Assembly: GCA_947487925.1 (NCBI GenBank)
Contig: CANLCA010000027.1
Location: 1-12,288 of the forward strand
DNA: 12,288 bases
DNA from: Verrucomicrobiales bacterium
GTDB lineage: Bacteria; Verrucomicrobiota; Verrucomicrobiia; Limisphaerales; F1-80-MAGS106
Direction: 5' to 3'
Shown here in pieces: positions 8,778 to 12,288 of the stretch. Position 1 is the stretch's first letter, and every line of letters starts with the position of its first letter. The notes under the pieces are model-generated. The model ran no database searches, was not told the origin of the DNA, and saw only the letters and a list, made by a program, of their open reading frames with translations. Both the position numbers and the translations under genes were made by a program.

Positions 8778-9761
8778 ATGGCCGCCAAAAATAATCACTA
8801 CAAAGTCGGCGTGTTTGTCCTCTCCGCGCTGGCAATATTTCTCGCTGCGTTGTTCGCGTTTGGTGCGCGCGGGTATTTTGAAAAGAAAACCGCCTACGAA
8901 ACCTACGTCACCACAGACGTGGATGGCTTGTCCCTCGGCTCGCCGGTCAAACTTCGCGGGGTCACGGTTGGCAAAGTCACACGAATCGGATTCACCTGGA
9001 ACGAGTATCCCGGGGCGCACCACGGCTACGTGATCGTCGAGTTCGAAATTCGTGATAGCACCAACCCCCTGCCGCCAGGCCAGGTCCTCGACGAGGTTCT
9101 CCACAAGGAGATCCGCAGAGGGCTGCGGGCGCGGGTCCGAGGACAAGGCATCACCGGTACCAGCTACGTTTCTCTGGAGTATTTGAAGCCGGAGAACAAC
9201 CCCGCTCTCAAGGTCGAGTGGGTCCCTCGAAACCTCTACATTCCTTCCGCGGAAAGCCAGTTCGGCCAGATGCTCGCTTCCATTGAAACCACGTTGAGAA
9301 ATTTGGAGAAAGTGGACCTTGCCAAGTTGAGCGAGGGGTTGGAGCGCGACCTCGCTTCGGCCGAGAACATTCTTAAAAAGGCAGAAAAATTTGATTTTGG
9401 AGGCATTGGAGACAACTTGAACGGGCTGGTCACGGAGCTTCGTGTCAGCAACGGCCGGCTGCAATCGTTCATCGAGGACGCCCGGCTCAAGGTGCGCGAA
9501 GCGGATATTGCGGCGATTTCCAAAAACGCCGAAAAGTTGCTCGTGGAACTCCGTGACACAAGCAGTCGCCTGGGCTCGACCCTCTCCAAGATCGATACCG
9601 CACCGCTTAACGAAACCCTCGCAAACGCCCGGGTGGTGACCGAGAACGTTAATGGGGTATTGGAAAGTTTGCGCCAGTATCCCTCTGGATTTTTCTTCGG
9701 CAACCCTCCACCACCCGCCAGGAGTGTGCTTCCACCCTCTCAGAAATCTTTATCCAAATGA
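8778..9761 (+). CDS. mlaD: MCE-domain protein (MlaD-like periplasmic lipid-binding subunit)
   Basis: This 327-residue protein has one N-terminal membrane anchor (about residues 10-30) and a single MCE domain (about 40-136). Family hallmarks are YVTTDVDGLSLGSPVKLRGVTVGKV near the start of the domain and RGQGITGTSYVSLEYL near its end. A long, charged, heptad-like helical region follows (about 160-300), then a Pro-rich tail (PPPARSVLPP). MCE domains assemble into hexameric rings; the long helical tail is more like Mce or PqiB proteins than the short E. coli MlaD, and could form a tube or needle across the periplasm. I chose the ATG at 8778 because it directly precedes the anchor; the upstream extension lies in the ATPase gene. 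The stop overlaps the next start (ATGA). The mlaD symbol is by family resemblance only. Confidence 0.93.
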   Translation: MAAKNNHYKVGVFVLSALAIFLAALFAFGARGYFEKKTAYETYVTTDVDGLSLGSPVKLRGVTVGKVTRIGFTWNEYPGAHHGYVIVEFEIRDSTNPLPPGQVLDEVLHKEIRRGLRARVRGQGITGTSYVSLEYLKPENNPALKVEWVPRNLYIPSAESQFGQMLASIETTLRNLEKVDLAKLSEGLERDLASAENILKKAEKFDFGGIGDNLNGLVTELRVSNGRLQSFIEDARLKVREADIAAISKNAEKLLVELRDTSSRLGSTLSKIDTAPLNETLANARVVTENVNGVLESLRQYPSGFFFGNPPPPARSVLPPSQKSLSK

Positions 9762-10369
9762 AAGTCCTCCCCCTTGTCGCGGCTCTTTCGAGCTGCCTTT
9801 TCCTCTCCGCCGGGTGCCTGTCAAAACCCCCGTTGATGAAAGAAACCTTTGTGCTGACCGGACCTGGAGGCCCTGCGGGGTCGGTCTCGAAAAATCCGCT
9901 CGCGCCCCTAGGCATCAAGAGCTTCAGCGTCGCCCCCGTTTACGAAAACAGATCGTTTCTTTACAGAATCTCTGAGGAAACGTTCGAGCAGGATCCGTAC
10001 GCAGAACTGCTTGTTCCTCCGTCCCGGTTGATGCCCAACGTCTTCCGTTCCCATCTCCGCGCCACCGGGGTCTTCAGATCAATCATCGAACCTGGTTCTT
10101 TCTTCACTCCCGTCTTTAACACCGAGATCACCGTGTCCGAATTCTACGGTGACCTGCGAAAACCAGAACAGCCGACGGCGGTGCTCACGATGCGATTCCT
10201 CGTCATCGAGAGCGCATCGACCCCGTCGCAGGAGCCATTTTTTCAGGGCGAGATCACGAGGCATATCCCGATCCCATCCCGCACAGCGGCGGCACTGGCA
10301 GGGGGCTGGAACCAGGCGCTCAAGGAAATCGCGGAAGAATTTGCCACAACCCTGCGGTCCCGACCATGA
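9758..10369 (+). CDS. ABC-type transport auxiliary lipoprotein (PqiC/ABC_trans_aux-like)
   Basis: This 203-residue predicted outer-membrane lipoprotein has a hydrophobic signal sequence and the lipobox LSAGC with the acylated cysteine at residue 20. The following region (MKETFVLTG, then LGIKSFSVAPVYENRSFLYR and DPYAELLVPPSRLM) has the typical start of the ABC_trans_aux (DUF330/PqiC) fold: an opening strand, a 'v.p.y..r..l.yR' type strand, then a helix before the C-terminal beta-rich part. Such proteins partner MCE transporters, probably receiving lipid or anchoring the MCE assembly at the outer membrane. Its ATG overlaps the MCE stop by four bases, making it the last gene of the operon. The stop codon abuts a dispersed-repeat copy. 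Assignment rests on fold pattern plus context; no catalytic residues are expected. Confidence 0.85.
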   Translation: MKVLPLVAALSSCLFLSAGCLSKPPLMKETFVLTGPGGPAGSVSKNPLAPLGIKSFSVAPVYENRSFLYRISEETFEQDPYAELLVPPSRLMPNVFRSHLRATGVFRSIIEPGSFFTPVFNTEITVSEFYGDLRKPEQPTAVLTMRFLVIESASTPSQEPFFQGEITRHIPIPSRTAAALAGGWNQALKEIAEEFATTLRSRP

Positions 10370-10539
10370 CCTTCAAACGTTCAAACGGCAATTGCCCTGC
10401 GCGAAATTTCGCAAGGTCCTGGCAATAAAATGGTTCCCGGTCGCTCACGAGATCCATCATGGAGATGCCTCATTCCTCGTCCAACCTATCTCACCCAGGC
10501 CTTTGCCCATCTCCACCCCGCTCAACTGCCGTTTTAAGG
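10370..10539 (-). repeat. Dispersed 162-bp inverted-end repeat, copy 2 (with 8-bp tandem duplication)
   Basis: The copy starts directly after the lipoprotein stop codon and ends directly before the ATG chosen for the SufE-like gene. Its right end, TCAACTGCCGTTTTAAGG, is identical to the inverted left end of copy 1. The left end is CCTTCAAACG with an extra tandem TTCAAACG (10372-10379 and 10380-10387). Removing that unit gives exactly 162 bp, the length of copy 1. Internally there are the palindromes GGCAATTGCC (10387-10396) and GCGAAATTTCGC (10401-10412). The minus strand reads MMDLVSDREPFYCQDLAKF then RAGQLPFE, matching the frames of copies 1 and 3. It may act as a transcript-processing or attenuation element between the operon and the downstream gene; this is inference. 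Confidence 0.8.
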
Positions 10540-10974
10540 ATGATTCAATGGCCTGAGGAACGTGTTTTGATGGAGCAAATCTTGAGCATCAAAGGATCTC
10601 AATCCCGACTCTTGTGGGTTGTGGACCGCGCCAGACGTCTTCCCGATTTCCCGCCGGCCCAAAGAATCGATGCGAACCGCGTTGAGGGGTGTCTTTCCAA
10701 ACTTTGGTTCCAGGGGGCCCTCTCTCAAGGACGTTGCGTTTTCTCTTGCGACTCGGATTCCATGGTCGTGAAAGGCATGGGGGCTCTGCTCTGCGAATCC
10801 TGTAGCGGTCGATTCCCGGTCGAGGTGCTTGAACGGCGAAATGATCAGCCTTTGCTGACGGCTCCCTTTGGCGCGGCTCTCACTCAGAACCGCCGCAGCG
10901 GTCTTCAGCGGTTGTGGGGCCAGATCGTGGCTTTTGCGGAGGTTCACGCGATGGGTTCAGCCACCAGCCCTTGA
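10540..10974 (+). CDS. sufE: SufE-family sulfur acceptor (SufE/CsdE-like)
   Basis: The product accepts persulfide sulfur from a cysteine desulfurase (SufS or CsdA class) and passes it to Fe-S assembly or other thio-transfer steps in the cytoplasm. From the ATG at 10540 it has 144 residues, the usual family length. Hallmarks are ARRLPDFP, the substrate-loop motif RIDANRVEGCLSKLW with the persulfide cysteine at position 51, SDSMVVKGMGALLC, and the C-terminal LTQNRRSGLQRLW. The ATG abuts the repeat; an alternative in-frame ATG at 10570 is possible, and the frame continues upstream to 10459 inside the repeat, which I exclude. The 3' end overlaps tcdA tail to tail by 31 bp. Whether it works with SufS or a CsdA-like desulfurase cannot be told here. 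The partnership with TcdA recalls CsdE-CsdL. Confidence 0.9.
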   Translation: MIQWPEERVLMEQILSIKGSQSRLLWVVDRARRLPDFPPAQRIDANRVEGCLSKLWFQGALSQGRCVFSCDSDSMVVKGMGALLCESCSGRFPVEVLERRNDQPLLTAPFGAALTQNRRSGLQRLWGQIVAFAEVHAMGSATSP

Positions 10975-11723
10975 ACCACCCGGGACGCCGCGAGCAATCC
11001 AAAGGCGCCGGTCACAAAACTCGCCGTGCCGAAACCGCTCTCGCAGTCGAGCCGCAGTTCGGATCCCTCCTCCCGTGATTCGCACACGGAGCCGTCGGCC
11101 CAAGGGTAGCGCATCGGTTCCGTTGAAAAAACCGCTTCAACCCCAAATCTTCTCGGGCGCTCCGGAAAACCGTGTTGGGCTCGCAACTCTTTGCGAACCT
11201 TCACTAGAAGCCTGTCATGGGTCGATTCCCCCAAGTCTGCCACGCGAGCTTGAGCGGGATCTCGCCGACCTCCCGCGCCGCCGACCGTGATGATCCGTAT
11301 CCCGCGCGCGCAGCAGAGTGCGATCAACAGGGCCTTGTGCAATCCACTATCGATCGCATCGACCACGTAGTCGAACTTCTTCCCGAGGATGGATTCGGCG
11401 GTCTCCGGTAAAAAAAACTCCTGGCGCGCCTCGACGTCGCACTCGGGGTGAATTGCCAAACATCGGCAACGCATCGCTTGGACCTTGGGTTTTCCAACTT
11501 CCCCGTTCAATGCGTGGATTTGGCGATTCACATTGCTGAGGCAGATGTCGTCGAGGTCCACGAGTGTCAGGGATCCCACGGCGGATCTAGCGAGCGCCTC
11601 GGCAACCCAGGAACCCACTCCCCCGATTCCGACGATACAGACACGGGCCTGCCTCAGGTGTTCGAAGCCCGAGGCGCCATACAAGCGCTTGATGCCACCG
11701 AATCGCAGTTCAATGTCCGACAC
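10944..11723 (-). CDS. tcdA: tRNA threonylcarbamoyladenosine dehydratase (TcdA/CsdL)
   Basis: This 259-residue member of the ThiF/MoeB/E1-like family uses ATP to cyclise t6A37 of ANN-decoding tRNAs into ct6A. Visible features are the N-terminal RFGGIKRLYG, the nucleotide-binding GIGGVGSWVAEALARS (32-47), DLDDICLSNVNRQIHAL (56-72), DAIDS with a nearby Lys (122-130), VGGAGGRRDP (147-156), KVRKEL and the late motifs EAVFSTE and DCESGFGTASFVTGAFG. All of these resemble E. coli TcdA closely across the full length. The start is a GTG at 11723; an in-frame TGA lies a few codons upstream, so no longer start is possible. The Shine-Dalgarno sequence is weak. It converges on, and overlaps, the SufE-like gene. 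Confidence 0.95.
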   Translation of the reverse strand: MSDIELRFGGIKRLYGASGFEHLRQARVCIVGIGGVGSWVAEALARSAVGSLTLVDLDDICLSNVNRQIHALNGEVGKPKVQAMRCRCLAIHPECDVEARQEFFLPETAESILGKKFDYVVDAIDSGLHKALLIALCCARGIRIITVGGAGGRRDPAQARVADLGESTHDRLLVKVRKELRAQHGFPERPRRFGVEAVFSTEPMRYPWADGSVCESREEGSELRLDCESGFGTASFVTGAFGLLAASRVVQGLVAEPIA

Positions 11724-11741
11724 GGGCTCGATTCTTCAACG

Positions 11742-11760
11742 GCTTGCGAAAACCGCAAGC
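11742..11760 (-). promoter_or_regulatory. Perfect 7-bp stem-loop upstream of tcdA
   Basis: GCTTGCG and CGCAAGC are separated by five bases (AAAAC on the plus strand), giving a perfect 7-bp stem that ends about 19 bases before the GTG start of tcdA. Read on the minus strand it lacks a following run of T, so it is not a standard terminator. It could be a 5'-leader structure or an operator. No regulator can be named. Confidence 0.4.
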
Positions 11761-11781
11761 ACGGAGAATTCCCGTTGAATA

Positions 11782-11982
11782 TTAGAGCGGCAGTTGTCTG
11801 GAGTGAAGCTTCGCAAGATACTGGCGAGAACGTCTTTCAAAGTCGCTCATCAGATCCCTCCAGGAAATGTCAGCCAGGACAAAGGGTTCTCGTTTCCCAT
11901 GATCCATGACTGATTTGAAGGGAATCGAAGTCCGCTGCATCGTCGAAAACCGTAGAGAGCTACTCACGCCTAAGGTCGGCAC
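11782..11982 (-). CDS. Hypothetical small protein whose C-terminus lies in a dispersed repeat
   Basis: This is a 66-residue minus-strand frame; an internal ATG at 11907 gives a more plausible 41-residue version. The last part, RDLMSDFERRSRQYLAKL then HSRQLPL, is encoded by repeat copy 3. It matches the translations of copies 1 and 2 (DLVSD, AK, QLPF), with several codon differences that are synonymous. It ends 58 bp before tcdA on the same strand, so cotranscription is possible. I recognise no family. It may be an intact member of a short gene family from which the other copies decayed, or merely an open frame through a repeat. Confidence 0.3.
   Translation of the reverse strand: MPTLGVSSSLRFSTMQRTSIPFKSVMDHGKREPFVLADISWRDLMSDFERRSRQYLAKLHSRQLPL
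11785..11857 (-). repeat. Dispersed repeat, copy 3 (partial, diverged)
   Basis: These 73 bases align without gaps to the first 73 bases after the CCTTN end of copies 1 and 2. By hand count about 50 of 73 bases are identical to copy 2. Shared blocks include CGGCA, TTCGCAAG, CTGGC and GTCGCTCA followed by AGATCC. Beyond 11857 similarity is weak; a degenerate end (ACTG ... TTTGAAGG near 11907-11921) may be the other terminus. The TAA stop of the small minus-strand ORF lies right at the repeat edge (11782-11784). Confidence 0.65.
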
Positions 11983-12084
11983 GACAGCGGGCTTTTACCC
12001 CTCGCCAATGTGTTGGGCTGACTTTAAGCTGGGGCCGATTCGATTGAGTCAAAAAATCGCGCCTCGGCACGGTTGAAATCCAGG

Positions 12085-12288
12085 ATGACCGTTGTCTCCA
12101 ACATCACTGAGTGGGCCTTGTTCGGGCTCGTTTTAGCCATCGCGACGGCCGTCCTCTTTTGGAGGTCACGAGCCCGTGCGTGGGTCAGGATCGGCTTCAC
12201 TGGGTGTCTACTGGCCGTCGTGGCGTCCGCCGTGTTTCTCGAGTGGCGCACCGTTCGTGTTTCGGAGGTTCGGCGCCGGTTTGAGTCG
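12085..12288 (+). CDS. Small membrane protein, 3' end outside window (partial)
   Basis: The frame is open from the ATG at 12085 to the edge (68 codons). Two hydrophobic segments are visible: WALFGLVLAIATAVLFW (about residues 9-25) and IGFTGCLLAVVASAVFLEW (about 34-52), joined by a short Arg-rich loop (RSRARAWVR). A charged stretch follows (RTVRVSEVRRRFE). The Arg-rich loop suggests both termini face the periplasm by the positive-inside rule. The frame is open upstream to a TAA at 12025-12027, with a TTG at 12073 as another possible start; AGG directly before the ATG is the only ribosome-site-like sequence. No family is recognised. Confidence 0.5.
   Translation, partial: MTVVSNITEWALFGLVLAIATAVLFWRSRARAWVRIGFTGCLLAVVASAVFLEWRTVRVSEVRRRFES

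Noticed and set aside
11448..11909. 153-codon plus-strand frame opposite tcdA
   Set aside because: It is antisense to a clear TcdA coding region and has no domain of its own.
11906..12076. 56-residue plus-strand frame ending 8 bp before the small membrane protein
   Set aside because: No recognisable features, it overlaps the minus-strand ORF and the possible far end of repeat copy 3, and has no ribosome-binding site; kept out for lack of support.

Overview
The window reads as chromosomal DNA of a GC-rich diderm (Gram-negative-type) bacterium. The evidence is an Mla/MCE lipid-transport operon with two predicted lipoproteins. A Verrucomicrobiota-like origin is my best guess, from the general look of the proteins, the weak ribosome-binding sites, GTG starts and gene-poor intergenic DNA with short reiterated motifs. 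No phylogenetic marker is present, so this is inference only.

Layout. (1) Positions 1-5482, minus strand: one uninterrupted reading frame that runs off the left edge. It encodes at least 1,827 residues: a soluble N-terminal region of about 410 residues, then roughly 47 hydrophobic segments. I do not recognise the family. (2) 5483-6535: a divergent, gene-poor gap of about 1 kb with a short GATGAC-type reiteration, an imperfect hairpin and one copy of a dispersed 162-bp repeat. (3) 6536-10369, plus strand: a tightly packed five-gene operon: small lipoprotein, STAS-fused MlaE permease, MlaF-type ATPase, membrane-anchored MCE protein, and PqiC-like auxiliary lipoprotein. ATGA overlaps or short gaps link the four transporter genes. 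(4) 10370-11723: a second repeat copy, then a SufE-family sulfur acceptor (plus) and TcdA/CsdL, the ct6A37 tRNA dehydratase (minus). These two converge and overlap by 31 bp. (5) 11724-12288: a hairpin, a third, diverged repeat copy that contains the end of a small minus-strand ORF, and the start of a small membrane protein that runs off the right edge.

How the genes fit together. The operon products would form an inner-membrane ABC complex (permease plus ATPase). Its MCE ring or tube and lipoproteins would carry lipids across the periplasm and maintain outer-membrane asymmetry. The SufE-like/TcdA pair recalls the E. coli csdE-csdL neighbourhood, which links cysteine-desulfurase sulfur trafficking to tRNA modification.

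The least expected structure is the dispersed repeat. Two copies are exactly 162 bp once an 8-bp tandem duplication is removed from one. They have 17-bp inverted ends of the form CCTTNAAACGGCAGTTG. A third copy aligns over 73 bp without gaps. One internal frame shows codon-like conservation (DLVSD ... AK ... QLP), so the family may derive from, or still contain, a short coding segment.
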